In this document: positions 1 to 12,906 of the stretch, in pieces
Numbering within the stretch: the first letter of the stretch is position 1
Layout: the number at the start of each line of letters is the position of its first letter
Assembly (NCBI GenBank): GCA_024362935.1
Contig: JANCRA010000010.1
Coordinates: 11,338,501 to 11,402,500, forward strand
From: Setophaga petechia
Lineage: Eukaryota > Chordata > Aves > Passeriformes > Parulidae
Direction: 5' to 3'
DNA length: 64,000 nt
Made by a program: the position numbers and the translations under genes
The notes under the pieces: generated by a model
What the model was told of the DNA's origin: nothing
Databases searched by the model: none
What the model saw: only the letters and a program-made list of their open reading frames with translations

Positions 1-1894
1 TTGCATTCGAAGTACTATCATGTATTTCCCTTCAGGCCATGATACCATCAAAGCCCAGTGTACTTCCTGTGGCACACTGTCCCCTGGCTGAAGGGCTGTC
101 TTCTGAAAAGATGAAAACATCAAATGCTGGGTATTTCCCATGAATCAGCTCCAGTCCCAGGTATCTGAGATGCAATCTAATTCTGCTGCACTATGGGGAC
201 AAAAGTACCCCTATTTTTTGTTTTGTGAGCAATCAGAACATCAAAGCATCATTTGAGCAGTCACATTTACTGGAAGAAAATGCTACAGGAGAGCCAGGTC
301 TGAGCCTCCATGGGGTGGGTGAGAGGACAGTGTGCTGCTGCCTAAGGCACTAATCCATGGGCATGGTTAAAAGGATAGACCCTATAACAGATTATTGCTC
401 TCATCAGCTCAGAGTGATAACTTACCCACGCCATCTCCAAGGTTTTGGAATGAAGATTTCCAGATTTACATCCCCATGTCACTACCTGGGGCCTACAGCA
501 GCACCATGCATTATTTCCCATTCTTACAGATGAGCCCCAATCCTCACTTAATGCCTCAAACTCAGTGAATTTCCCCTATGGGCCCTGAAGGCAACCACAG
601 CTGCAGGGTGAGGACTCCAGGTCCCAGTTTCAAGCTTTTTGCTTCAGAGTCTCATCATTTCCCATCCCGAGCTGGGTGGGGAGAGACAAAGGCCATCAGT
701 CTGTCTGCAGAACAGGCTGGCTCTGTTTGCCCCATGCCCCAGACAACAGAGATTGTCGACTTTTAATGGAGCACTCAGGTTTCCATTGATGCCAGCTGCA
801 GATAGAACAGCCCAGCAGCAAACAAGCTCAGTCCCTTGGGGCTGCTCAGATTCTCCTCTTATTTGTTAGTTTACCTGTAAAATACAGTTGGGCTAATTCT
901 TGCTAGTGTGGTTGTAAAGATATGTTTCCCTCCTCTTTGGAGCAAGCAGGGGGAAAACCAAGCAAGTGCAGAGGGGCTAATGGAGCAAGACAGCATTTCC
1001 CATGGCTTAGGAAACAGCAGGTATTTTCTGCTGGGAATTGTTTGCTGAACACCCTGTGCAGAGGTGAAGTTGTGCAGCACTTTATAATAACTAAGACCCA
1101 TTCACTACACACAAAGTTGCAGGAGACATCCTAATATCTCCACATTCAGATGGGCTGAAATCCAATAGCTCCTCATGACATCAGCTGTTGGATTTATTAT
1201 ACGCTTATTACAAGGTCATGAAAGGAGAAGGAATTATGAGAAAACGTCTTACTCAATTTTTAAATTTTAATGAAAACATTTTAATCACACCTGAAAGCAT
1301 CATGATACTGAAGTGGACACCAATACTAACCAGCAATTCAAATCCCCACTTATTCCACACTTGAAAATGACCCTGAATGTCTCCTCAGACTCCTGTTAGG
1401 ATTCACCCTTGTCACCAAAATATTGTTTAATTCAACTGCAAAATTTGCTGCTTCTTAGCCCTGAAAGCCTAACAAGCTGTGATTTTTACAGGAGACACGA
1501 GAGAGAAACTGCAGGGCTGAAACTGGGTCCAGGCTGTGTTTGGATGCTTGACACCCGAGTGTTTGATGACAGCTCTGATTTAGGGCTGTGAGTGCAGAAT
1601 ACTTAAACCAGGCTGTGAACACAGTCTTGCAGGTCAAGATTTAAATGCACCTACAGAACAAAGATAACTTGCATATTACCTGTGTACAGTGTATTTTGCA
1701 CCAAAGTAGTCCACATTCCTAAACATCCTCTTAAACATTAGAAATTTAAATTTTTGTAAGAAAAATGGATTCTACTAAAACCCAAAAACAAGCACCTGCC
1801 TTGGGGCAGAAGGCTTCACACAGGTCCAGTTTTGCAGCTGAAGCCAAATAAAAGCAGAGTGAGTAACTCTGAAAATAGCATCTAGAATATAGGC
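1..1894. other. Intergenic DNA, nothing recognised
   Basis: Short frames only, none with recognisable products, splice context or codon bias. No repeat family was identified by eye. Confidence 0.6.
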
Positions 1895-2885
1895 ATAGGT
1901 AGCTTGATTTAGAAAAAACTTTTGAGAGTTTTCCACAAGATATTTGTACAAGCAAGCTAGGGAAAAGTCTCCTAGAGAAACTCTTTATAGGCTGAGCATG
2001 AGACTGTTTGGAGAACATGAAGAGAACAGTTATTGATGGTGTGCTGTCTGGGAGGGTGTATTAAGCATGGTTCACAGAAGCCTGTCCTTGAGCTAATTCT
2101 ATTCAATATTTTCATTCATGATCCCAATGACTGGATAGATCAGTTGGGAATGAATATGCTGGAGAAAAGGACTAGAATTTGAACCCAGGAAACTGGGATA
2201 GTAGTCTGAAAAAATAAGAAGCTATTTAAGATGGGATGTTGAAATGTGTAAGTACAGAATGAGAAGTGGAAGCCTGCATTTAGAAACCTACAGAGAGGCA
2301 TCATGATCTGAGCTCACACATTAAACTCAAGGCAATAAACTCCTAATTGTGCAAAACCTGCAGGCAGGGAAGCATAAACAGGAAGACATCCTGAGGCACC
2401 CCCACAGTTAAAATCCTACTTGAATTAGCCAGCTCTCATGAGGGCTTAGCTAGAGAACTGCCTGGCTGAGAGAAATGTACTTAAGAAAAGACACTGACCA
2501 TTTGGAGAAACTCAGAAAGACAGAAACAAGCCCAGGTCCAGGAAACACAGCCCCCAAAGGGAGAGACTGTACCAACAAAGAACATTTAGTCCAGAGGAAA
2601 GAAGATTGATCACATCCATGCTCAGTCTTAAGTATATAAAGAATGCTGCAAAGTGAAAAAGAATAGACTGTTCTCCGTATCACAGTGGATAGGGATAAAA
2701 AAATTATATATATAAATAGGCTTACACTGCAACAAGGAAGATACTGGGAGAAAAAATCTGTTCCCTTGCTCTCCCAAAGAGCCCTAATGATACTGAATAC
2801 AACTGATCCTTCCTCTGGGTAGGGACAGGGACAAGGTGACTTTAGGATTTCCTTCAAAATGAAATAGTTCCTGCCATTCTACAAA
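1895..2885 (+). mobile_element. Ancient degraded CR1-type LINE fragment
   Basis: Reading along the plus strand, the order of CR1 landmarks is preserved despite heavy decay. GCTTGATTTAGAAAAAAC at about 1902 corresponds to the LDLxKAFDxV reverse transcriptase block. TGGTGTGCTGTCTGGGAGGG at about 2038 and the following CTTGAGCTAATTCTATTCAA correspond to SGVPQGSVLGPxLFNIFI. GAAGCATAAACAGGAAGACA at about 2369 and the CAGAGGAAAGAAGATTG to GTTCTCCGTATCACAGTGGA region (2591-2690) match the CR1 3' half. The stretch near 2840-2880 resembles the usual 3' end. Stops and indels are abundant and no usable frame survives. The match is by eye to the known CR1 layout. Confidence 0.75.
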
Positions 2886-4075
2886 CATCTAACAGATACA
2901 GCTCCTTACTGAGAAGGTGCAGAGAGATGCTTGTCAGTCACAGATTCTGAAGAGATCTTGCTAATGGAAGGGAAAAATGTTCCCTCTCTTAATATTTTTA
3001 TATTGATAACAAAGCAAGTCACAGGATTCCAAGACAGAAATGGAGATGTCAGAAACAGAGTGGGAGCTTAGTACACAGTACTTTTAACAGGATTTGGTGC
3101 TGTCTGAGACAGACACTATTGTATTGACATCCAACTAATGGACATAACAGAGCTCCTTCTCCTCACACACAAATGCCACAAGCTGGGATGGATGTGGCAC
3201 TGCTGCTCTGTAACTCACTCTGCTCTTCTGACCACCCCTCCAGGAAAGGCTGCACACCTGATGAAGGGAAGGGATCCTTCTATTCCATAATGTGCAAGTC
3301 ACTCACCTGGATTTGAGATTTTGAGCTCAGAGTGACAGAAACTCCAGCACCACAAGCACAAAACAGTGAGATTGGCCACAAACAGAAAGACACCTATTTT
3401 GCAAGGCAGGAGCCACAGGCTGTTTACACCAGAGTGTCTCAGCCACAAACATTTAATTAACTCAGCCTTCTTTCAATCATGGCATATTTTCTACATCACT
3501 GCTCATTTTCAACTTGTTGCAAAGCCTCTCCTGCTATTCCCTTTTTAAGACACTGAAATGCTGGTCTTGAAGTTACTGCACAAGGCTTGAGCCAGGAGCA
3601 GCCAAGTGCAGAACTGTGACACTGGATTTGCTCAGCCACTCCTCAAGCACTGCCCACCTCAACATCCACAATACCTGCAAAAGTCCTTCCAGCAAAAAAA
3701 TCATTACATGATGCTGACAGTGCTAGCTTTAAGTCCAGATGAAAATAAAAATTTCATCTTTACAAACTTAAAAATGAATCTGCTTTCACTATCAGGTGAC
3801 AAACTCTAGAATTTGTGTTTGTGATCAGCTTTGATCTAGAATAGCTCAGCAAAAAGTGGAGATGCTCAATAACATTCATTAAAGATCAACTTAGTTACTT
3901 CTATTGATTGGTATAAAAATGTCAAGTTCACTAAGTGCATGATCAGCAGAAAATACCTGATAAAATGCTTCACTGATTATTGACAGCATTTTAAAATTAT
4001 TTATACCCTAACAGCCATATATGTTTTAACTACAGTCAATTAAAGAGTTACCACTTTCTTTAAAGCAGAACTTAC
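2886..4075. other. Intergenic DNA, nothing recognised
   Basis: AT-rich sequence between two CR1-derived pieces. The longest frames are about 60-70 codons and look random. Confidence 0.6.
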
Positions 4076-4200
4076 GAGGAATTACAGACCAGTGTCAGCC
4101 TACTCCAGTGCCAGAGAAAACCATGAGGCACCAATCAAAACCAGGCTGGCCAATCATCCTGACCAACGTCATTCACTAAGCACCAAAAAAGCCAAGGAAA
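4076..4200 (+). mobile_element. Possible ancient CR1 fragment (N-Y-R-P-V-S block of the reverse transcriptase)
   Basis: GAGGAATTACAGACCAGTGT followed by CAGCCTACTCCAGTGCCAG resembles the CR1 segment coding for NYRPVSLTSxPGK. The next roughly 80 bp only loosely follow the consensus, so the right border is uncertain. It may belong to the same decayed insertion as the CR1-like 3' end near 5.0-5.2 kb, with internal deletions. Confidence 0.45.
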
Positions 4201-5019
4201 ACTGGATACCTCTACTGTACTGGAATTACACACACACATTCATAAACCATTTGGCTACCAAAGACCTTCTGCAAGAAAAGCAAAGAAAGAAAAGGACAGG
4301 AGTAAGAATCTGGCTTTAATCAAATGAAAGATCAAAAAAGTGCTAAAAAACTCCACTCTAACTCAGTGTGGCTTGACCAGTGACCCTCCAGAAAGGGAAG
4401 AACTGTAACTGGACAAGATCTGCAAATAGCAAAAAGTTAATACAGCTGGCAGGAAGAGGAGGGAGAACTTAAGTACCACCAAAGCTAGGCTGAAATGGAG
4501 TATTGACAAGTAAAAGTTAACATCAATAACACATAAATTGAACTCTGTGAATATATTCACAGAAGAATTCATGATGAAGGATTTGAGCATCAATGTGAAC
4601 CCTCAAGAGAAATGAACACTCAATAGAACAGGGACTCTGCACAGCAGAACTCTGGGGGATGATGCTCAATAATGAAATTATTAAGATGTTACTTATCAAT
4701 CTTCATTTAGAAGAGCTTCTAAAACCATTAGAAGCATGGACAGTTTTCTGTACCAACAGAGGTGGCAAAGATTTGCACTTTTGAAGAGAGATGACATCTG
4801 ATAAACAAACTAACAGCAAGAAATGAGGAAAATCACGACTTCTGTTCCAGCAGAACATGAAATCAACTCAAAATAGCAAATTATAATTGCAGTACCATAA
4901 TTAGCTTGTGGGTTAGAGTGCCACAAGATACCTTGGAAAATGCATTTCAGCAGTTTTTAAATGATTGTGTATTTGTCTGGCTAACAGAAAAACCCACACT
5001 TACTCTAGACAGAACAAAA

Positions 5020-5165
5020 ATACAAATTTTCAGGCTCAAAGGACACAAGATATCCACCAGTTGTGAGGAGACTGGGGAAACAGTTCCCTTATATAGGTTA
5101 TTCCATAATTATCCATGGCAGAAGTTTTTGTACTTTCCAGGAGTGTGATGCTGGAAACATTAAAT
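5020..5165 (+). mobile_element. Ancient CR1/L3-like LINE 3' end
   Basis: The plus strand reads ACCAGTTGTGAGGAGACTGG, then CCCTTATATAGGTTATTCCA, TAATTATCCATGGCAG and GTACTTTCCAGGAGTGTGAT, closing with GCTGGAA. This follows the order of the 3' untranslated region of old amniote CR1 elements (TATAGGTTATTCCATAA...CCATGGCAGG...GATGCTGGCCACTG). The final conserved motif is eroded. The flanking 4201-5019 contains nothing I can assign with confidence. Confidence 0.55.
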
Positions 5166-8100
5166 GCTAATGTTTAAAAATCTATCCTATCTCCCCTTGA
5201 ATCTGCTTTAAAATAAGAAAGAAGAAAAATGAGGTAAGGGAGCTTGAGCAACTCCAAATACATCAGCCCACAAGGCTCCCTGACACCCAGCACCTCACTA
5301 TGCATGGTGTGTTACAGACAGCTCAGAGCAGCATATCAGGCATGGGGAAATCTCCTCAGGCAGCTCTTCTACGTTAAAGGACTGAAAATTGGAGCTGCAG
5401 AAGGGCCAGCATAGCAGCTGATCTCCAGAGACAAGGAACCTTCCTGCACTGGCACAACTGGAGTTAAGCAGACAAAGGTGCTGAGGTGAAACACTCCAGC
5501 AATTGACCTATTTGTCATTCAGGTTTGAGACTTTGTCCTTACACCTTGTGTATCATCTGTGAATCTGCAGCTCTTCCCTAAGCTCAGGCTCCTTGGAACA
5601 GACGAGGTCTGATCAGGAAGATGAATGTTTCCTACCTTGGAGAACATTTCCTCAAGAAGCAAAACACACCTGCAGGCAGGAGGGTGCGAGCTAATCCCTG
5701 TTGTGCTGCAACCCTGCAGAGAGAGCTGATCCTTCTGCAATTCCAAACTGCCAGTCAAAGCTTTAACATCTTAATACACAGCATGCTCTAATTAAAATTT
5801 CTAATTAAGGGGAAAAAAACCACCCCAGACTAACCAGCAAAACTAATGTTGCAAATTAGCAAGCCTTGTGTACAAATTGAAGGTGGTGTTTGCTGCTCTT
5901 TCACAGATGACTTTAATGTTTGTATTTTAAGCAAATTGTGGACAAAGTTACCACAAGTTCACTTCTGAGTGTTTTAGTAGTGGGACACAAGTATCAATTC
6001 CTACATGAGCCTTCTATCTTAGGAGGGCAATCCACAGACAATCCATTTAAGAGCCCTCCTTTGGAAGATGGATGAAACCGAATATGGACCATATGGACAA
6101 ACTCTGTCTGCATTGCCTCAGTGAAAGATAAAATTATGACAGATTTCCTCTTACTTTTGTTGCAGGAAAGAAATGTTCTGAGTAGCCCAGACCACCCTCA
6201 AGGCTGGCAACAGCAGGCTCATCAGTGCCCTTCATATGGCAGCAAGGGAAATGTGGGAAGAGAAGCAGCAGGAACCACAGACTGAGGACTCAGGTGCACC
6301 CCTGTGACATCCCACACGTGGCAGTGGACAACTGACCAAATTCATTCTCCCACTTTTGTACCCATCAGGTGGGCATCCATTCACTGCACAAACACATAAG
6401 TGAGTGCAAGTTGTACATAATGATGTGGCTTTGAAATACACCATATATCAAAAGCAAAAGTTGTGAAATACTCTCAGCACTTGGTACTGAGAACTCAAAA
6501 TACTTTGTAAGACCTTGTCTCAATACTGATCTCACAGCAACTTCAGCTTTAAAAGAATTTGTGTGTTAAACTGTGATGCCTAAAGATTTATGTACCTGTT
6601 GTAACAACAGAACTACTAAATAAATGTGCTCAGATACCATTATTACAGCAGTTTAAGGTCCCTACAAATACATATCAGTCTAAATGCCTCTCATTGAGTT
6701 TTGTGTTCCTGACAGTTCTATTTTCATTCCAAACTGGCAAACCTCTGTGTTCTTCCACTGTTCTAAATCCAGACCTCTGCCTGAAACTGCCCAGTCATGT
6801 CATGCTTTGCCAGATGGAAAATGAGATTTAGAGCTCAGTTTAGAACTGGATGGAGACCAAACTGTCCACTCACCCAGTGGGGTTCTAAGCACAGATCAAT
6901 CTTCACAGTTAAAAACAACACAATCCCCCCAACAGTGATGTATAAAGTGATTTGCATTTCTTTCAGAAGAAAATTCCTCTCTTGCCAGAGTTTTCCAAGA
7001 ATCTTTTTAAAAGGCAAGATGACACAAAACCATCCCTTCCCTTTCCCTTCCACATTCATCAGCAATTGAAACCTACCTTAGTTATCTAAAGATGAAACAA
7101 GCAAGATGCACATGAGAAAACACACTTCTCAGATGCCTGATTTTTTGGAGGGAATAATTTTAGTTATGATTGCACAATAAGTAACTAAGTACCCCATCTG
7201 CATTTCTACTGTCCTCACAAACAGCATGACCAGCACTCTGCAGAAAAAAATTTCCCAAATCCATTTAACAGAGGGGGGCACCAATGTAGATAATATTTCA
7301 GTAACTTAACAGGGTCTGGATGAGCTTCTGTAAGACCTTGATCTTTCCAGGTAACAAATACGTTCTCAGAGAGTGCAGAGTTCAAGTCAGCTTTGGTTGA
7401 AGTGAGGCTTAAGAAAGAAAACTAGATGATGGATTGCTTACTTAAGCAAAATCTAAGAAATTTAGGCAAACTTCTGTGTGGGGTCTAAGTTTCATCTTGT
7501 CCTTATGGAATGCTGCTATAGGAATGAATTCACCATGAGGGCACGGATCACTCCTAACTGTCAGACTCAAGTTATAGGCACTAAAATATCAGTTTTCACA
7601 GAAAATAGTATAAAAGAATCAGCTCCTACACATCTGAATGGGAGCCATGTACAGCCTAATAAAAGCAATTTTGTGGTCCAAAAAGGATGGAGTCTCCCTG
7701 ATTGACATGAACAAGGCCCTTGAGAAATCTCAGAATGATCAACCAAAACACAAGAAAACTGCATGACTCCCACTCAAGGAGAAGAAATTGATCTAAACAG
7801 AACACACTGGAGCTAATGAACAGCCCAGCTTTCAGAAAGGATCAAAAGTAATCAGATCAGTTTAGCCAAAATGCAGTGCAAGGGTGTCAGCAGGCTCCTC
7901 ATTCACTGCTGAGGTTGTCAGTTTAACAGCACTTGATCCAGACCTCAAATTACCTTTTGGTTAAGAAATATGAACTAGAACAGGCAGGACTGGCAAGGAC
8001 TCAATAGCCAAAAAGTCTCATTTTTAACAATGTGCCTTGTAAAGCAGTGCAGGGCTGAGATTTACTGAAGATCTCGCAGTATTTTCTGATTCTGTTCAAT

Positions 8101-11100
8101 GAGTTTCTGACTATGAAATACAAAACTATAAGAATTTTTGACACATCCTCTTGTATGGTTTAGATGCCCCTTAGAGGACTCACCTTTGATAAGGAACACT
8201 TTCCTGGAGGGTGAAGTGGATGATCCAATTCTTGCAGACTGATTACACCATCTTGGAAAAGCACTTGTACCAGACACACAAATGGAAATAAAGAACTGTA
8301 ACACTTACTGAGGAGTGGAAACCCAACAACTGGAACTTCAACTAGCACAGCATGCACAGCAGGAGATGTGAGAAAGACTCCATATTCTGGCATTGACAAT
8401 GGGAAATAAGCAGATCCACTGCACTCTTTTTCCTCATATATTGTCTACAGTGTAAACTGGTGCTTTTAACCTGTTTTTGCACAGAACAGCAGGAGAATTT
8501 GTGGGGAATCCCAGAGAACTTACAGTATCTTACTTAAACTCAGCCTCTCCAAGCTCCTGGATTCCTTCTGGGTGCTCATCTAGCAAAACTGGCCTTCCCA
8601 CAGATTGCAGTCCTAAAATCCTTCCCTTTCTGCCAGGCTTAGCAGGTTAGCTCCCAGTACTAGGCTCTATCTAAAAATAATTCTATTTATATCCTCAACA
8701 AGTTTGTTTAAAACTCATGTGTTTGTAAATGAAGAGCTTTCCAGCTCACTGTGGATATTAAACTAAAAGGGAAACATGAAGGGGTTTTGAAACTGCTAAT
8801 AAGGTAGCATTCCTCTGCTGCCTGTCATCCCTCATTTCACAAGATCCCAGAGCACTTTGCAGATGTAAACATAGAGCTGCTCTCCCAGCACTGAGAGGCA
8901 AACAGTGCTGGGGTGGCCTTTACCACTGCATCACCCCACGAGCTGTGACAGGCTCTCATTTTGCTTTACCACCCTGTGGCTGTTCAACTGCAGAGTCCAA
9001 CAGGCAAGGAGAGTGCTATTGCCCAGAAATGCCTTGTACACACCAAGAACTGCCCTGGTGCAGATGTTCACTTTTCCATAGTCAGTTACTTGCAACCAGC
9101 TAATACAGGATTTAAGAGATAGAGCTGTTTTCAACTGAGCTAGAAACATACACAGAAAAGACACCAGTGCCTCAGGCTTTGGTTAACAGATTGGAGTTGA
9201 TGGCTGTGTCCCAGACATTAAATGCATTATAGTTTTTAACAGAAGCTGTCCTTTAAGAGCTGTGTTGCAAGCCTGATGCAAACCCTTCAGTCTCAAACCC
9301 CCTTTTTAGGTGGGGAGACTCAGCTTTGATTCCAAGCAAAGGATGCCACCTACTGAATCCTTGCTACCATGAGCACAGCTTTGACCCTCCTGGCTCCAGA
9401 CCTCTGGCATGATCACAAGTCAGACTGCAGTCCCAAAATAAATTCCAAGGAAAAGTAGAAAACAGGCTTGTAAAAAGGAAGCTTTTCTCCCTGCTACTCT
9501 CTCCACAGCCCGAAGATGTATTACTCACCAAACATCTGCACAGCCGTAATAATTTCTAGTTTTGCAACACTGACAACCTTAGGAGTATTAAAAAAACTCC
9601 TTACATCTTTATTCCATTTTGGATTCATTATAATACAGTCTGACAATATATGCTAGTACAGTACATTCTGCAACATTTAACCCCTGCTCCCAGCTGCCGT
9701 TCTTAACTTCACGGCTTAATGACACAGAGTCAGTAGATCACAATATGACCCTGTTAATATTTTTTTAATGCCATTTTTACAAATTACAGCATAATGCACT
9801 GATTATGAGGATGAAAGGAAAGTCTCTACGTCTGTCTGGAAACCAAATAAAAGAATGTTTGAACATCTGTTCATCCTACAAATGTCTTTTAAAGCTTTGA
9901 TTTTTCCATAATCATTTTGTTCCACCATTTCACCCTTTTTCAAATGTGTATCCAACAGCCTCAGGACAGTAGCCAGAGATCTGCAGTAATAGCACATTAT
10001 AATCAAAGTTCTTGGGCACACTTAGGTTCTCCCTTTAGAATTCTACATTGGGAGAAACACAAAACCAAACCCCAGTCTTCAACGGATCCCTCCCCAGCTG
10101 TGTGTCCTACACAGACCTCTGCAGCAGGAGCAAAAGGAGAGGACCAGGCTTTGTGACAGGGGCTTTCTGCAGAGGATTCCAAGGCACAAGGGCAGGGTAG
10201 GGGGGCAGGTGAAGGCACTGCCTGCTCCTGTGGGTCCATCAGAACTACCCAGGGTCAAAGCCTGAACAGAGGCAGCTCCTCAGTGCACTCAGGAGCTGGG
10301 ATGAGCTGCAGACCAAGAGCCTTCCCCTCTCACTGGGCTCCCAGCAACCATCCTGGGAGCCCTGTCATGGATCTCCAGGGCAAGAGCAGAGCCAGAGCAG
10401 GGAGCAGCAATGAGCAAAGAAGGAAATGGGAGCACTGAGGAAGAGATCAGGTCTTAGACAGAGATGATGGAAGAAAAATGCCAAGCTAGTATGCTAGTCT
10501 GGAAATTAAATGGAAGATAGGAGGTAGATTTTAAAAATATGTTTACATGAGACTGGATGAGAAAGGGATGCAGGTCCAGCTCTGGAATTATTGCTGCTCA
10601 CTCCCTTGGAGTACCCAAGCAAATAAACCATGGGTCTCCCTGCACTAGGAGTCCTTTCAGCCAAGCAGAGGACTGCAAATCTAAGTGTTCAGGGTTAATG
10701 AGTTTTCAAAGGGATCAAGTTCCATAACAACAGACTCGCTGATCCTGTTAAGGGCAATCCACGGTGTGGGGGGGAAAACATTCATCAGATAGGCTTTTGT
10801 GAAAATACATATCCCCATTTACACTGACAACCTCCTCTCCAGAACTACTCAAAAGTGTCTTAGAAATGAGAAAAGACAAAATCCTTAAAGTGCAAGGATA
10901 ACAACTCTGGAAGCACCTTTCCTGATCACTCCCCTTTTCTTTCCAATACCCCAAATTAGCAACCCATTTAAAATTTGGCAAGGACACTAGAACTATACAG
11001 ATACAAGTATAAGTTCCTTAATAACTAGGAGCATTTAATTAGGCTTTTTATACCCATAATTCTTAGACTAACCTGGGATGATAGTGACACTGTTCCTTCA

Positions 11101-12339
11101 ATGTCATCTGTTTCTCTGTTCATCACTGCAGTATCTTAGGCAGAGGTAACAGTGGAGAGTACAAAACAGGATTTGATAAAGGCTTAAAAGAAAGATAACA
11201 TTATAAATATTCTTTCCAAAGACTGCTTTTGGGGGTGTTTGGGAAGAAGGGAGAAACGGGGAGGGAGAGGTGACAGGGGTGTGAAATGCATTTTTTCCAT
11301 TACAGAAGGACACATTTTCCAGCAAGGCTTGCAGCACAAGTTCTGTTAAGCCAATAGCTGAAGTTGCCTGTCTAATTCCTCTGGGATCACACTGAAAGTA
11401 TCCCCATCATCTTAAGGGATGTGCTAAAGCTTTGCTGGGACTCACTCAGCAGAAACTGTTTGGGATTATTACATAAAGCACTAATTCTGTTCTGATTTAA
11501 AGGGGGACCATCAGCCTAGTTTAGACACCAGGCTTGCTCTGTCTCACAAGTGTCCAGCTGTAAATATCCTCTCAACAGCTGATAACTCTGCCATTTGTAG
11601 CCACGTTAGCTACCTAGAAATTAAAAGGGAAAGACTGGAAAAAAATCAGGATCATGTTAACATGATGGATTCATGCCCATCAAGGGATATAATAATAGGA
11701 TTAATAAGAATGAATGCAGCAAGTATTTACCTCCATGTGCAGCATGCACTTACATTGTACATACAGTCGCCATCAAAGGGGTCATAGGCTGCCATTCAGC
11801 ATCAACAAGCAGGTACTATTCTTGTTCAAAAGGCAGGAACCAACATTTGCCATGCTGCCAAACCTGAGTCCAATTTCTGTTCCAGACTGCAGCTTTCATA
11901 CCTGTGGAATTGCTGTTGGTTTCCGTGTGAAGGTGTCCTATACTCTGTATGCAACAAGGAAGGGATATTACCAGTGCTCTCTTTTTCATGAGCCTAGGAC
12001 ATGAAATTGAGAGAAAGAGCTAAAGCAGCCATGAAATCCCTATTAAAAACTAATGGTTTCTAAAGCATCTTGGAGACACTCATTTTACAAGGCTTATGCA
12101 GCAATCTTCTATCATTATTTTAATGAAACAAAGCCCTTGACTGTTTCCAGAGGCAACTTTTTCTTTCACACACAAAAGGCATTTTCGTTACCAAAAAATA
12201 AAAAAGGAAAAAGAAAACAATTTTGGAATAGGATTCATTGCAGAACAGGCAGGAAAATCAAAAAATGTTACATAAAATGTCACTGAAGATAAATTCTGAA
12301 TCTTTGGAACAGCAAACAGAACAATTAAGACTCTCAGCT
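5166..12339. other. Intergenic DNA downstream of EEFSEC, no gene seen
   Basis: No exon of a neighbouring gene was recognised on either strand. All open frames are under about 100 codons with no family resemblance. In human, the neighbours on this side include DNAJB8 and GATA2. No sequence resembling a J domain or GATA zinc finger is present here. Confidence 0.6.
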
Positions 12340-12354
12340 ACACAGATCATTATG

Positions 12355-12360
12355 TTTAAT
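12355..12360 (-). terminator. Candidate poly(A) signal ATTAAA (preferred)
   Basis: On the minus strand the sequence reads TTTTTCATATTAAACATAA. It is followed 15-50 nt downstream by GT/T-rich DNA (TGATCTGTGTAG, then TTGTTCTGTTTGCTGTTCC), as expected of a downstream CstF-binding element. ATTAAA is the commonest functional variant of AATAAA. This makes it the best-supported end of the EEFSEC transcript in the window. Confidence 0.45.
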
Positions 12361-12817
12361 ATGAAAAACATTTCTAGATATAAACTGTAATTATAAAAAA
12401 CATCCATACCATCTCTCAGATAGCATCTTACACATTTGCAACTGAAGGAATGTGAAACATCCATTTTAGCTTTCACCTATTAAATAGTATGCCTTTGGTC
12501 TCCCACTTTGCTCAAGGAAGTAAGCCCAGAATAATCAGCTTCACTTTGTGGATCACACAAAATTCACATCCTGACTTGGTGGCAAACTTCTAAATCAAGA
12601 GAAACTTCAACACAATTATCCAGGCAAACAGTGCAATTAGAGTGTACATCCAGGGGTGCTCCTCTGGCAGGTGAGCCAGATGAGATGCCACAAAGATGCA
12701 CATCACAGAGATGATAAAATAAGCCAATTTGAACAGAACAATATGAGATTGCAGAGATTTTGGAAGGGAGCACAGTCAGCACAAGCTTCCAGGATCTGTT
12801 TGTGAGGAAGGAACAGG

Positions 12818-12823
12818 TTTAAT
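12818..12823 (-). terminator. Alternative proximal poly(A) signal ATTAAA
   Basis: The minus strand reads CACATTAAACCTG only about 85 nt past the stop codon. The DNA after it (CCTTCCTCACAAACAG) lacks a strong GT-rich element, so it is less attractive than the signal at 12360-12355. It could still give a short-3'UTR isoform. Confidence 0.2.
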
Positions 12824-12906
12824 GTGTTTGGACAAGAAACACATTCCTCCTCAATGCATTTCAGGGTCTGGACTTTAAGGTGTAATGAGAGGCCTCTCTT
12901 GTTTCC

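Larger units (their letters stand above)
12340..12906 (-). other. EEFSEC: Probable EEFSEC 3' untranslated region
   Basis: Directly after the TGA, the minus strand has no further homology to EFSec. It stays AT-rich and unspliced, with no obvious splice donor. The most convincing end is the ATTAAA at 12360-12355, which would give a 3'UTR of about 560 nt, with cleavage expected 10-30 nt further on. No canonical AATAAA was found on this strand between about 12900 and 11000. The exact 3' end is inferred from signals, not from transcript data. Confidence 0.5.

Noticed and set aside
2450..2857. Minus-strand open frame of 135 codons
   Set aside because: It lies antisense to the old CR1 fragment and is rich in serine, leucine and phenylalanine, with no recognisable family.
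1..12339. Search for the neighbouring gene expected from synteny (GATA2 or DNAJB8)
   Set aside because: No GATA zinc finger, J domain or long frame is present. The neighbour must lie beyond the window.
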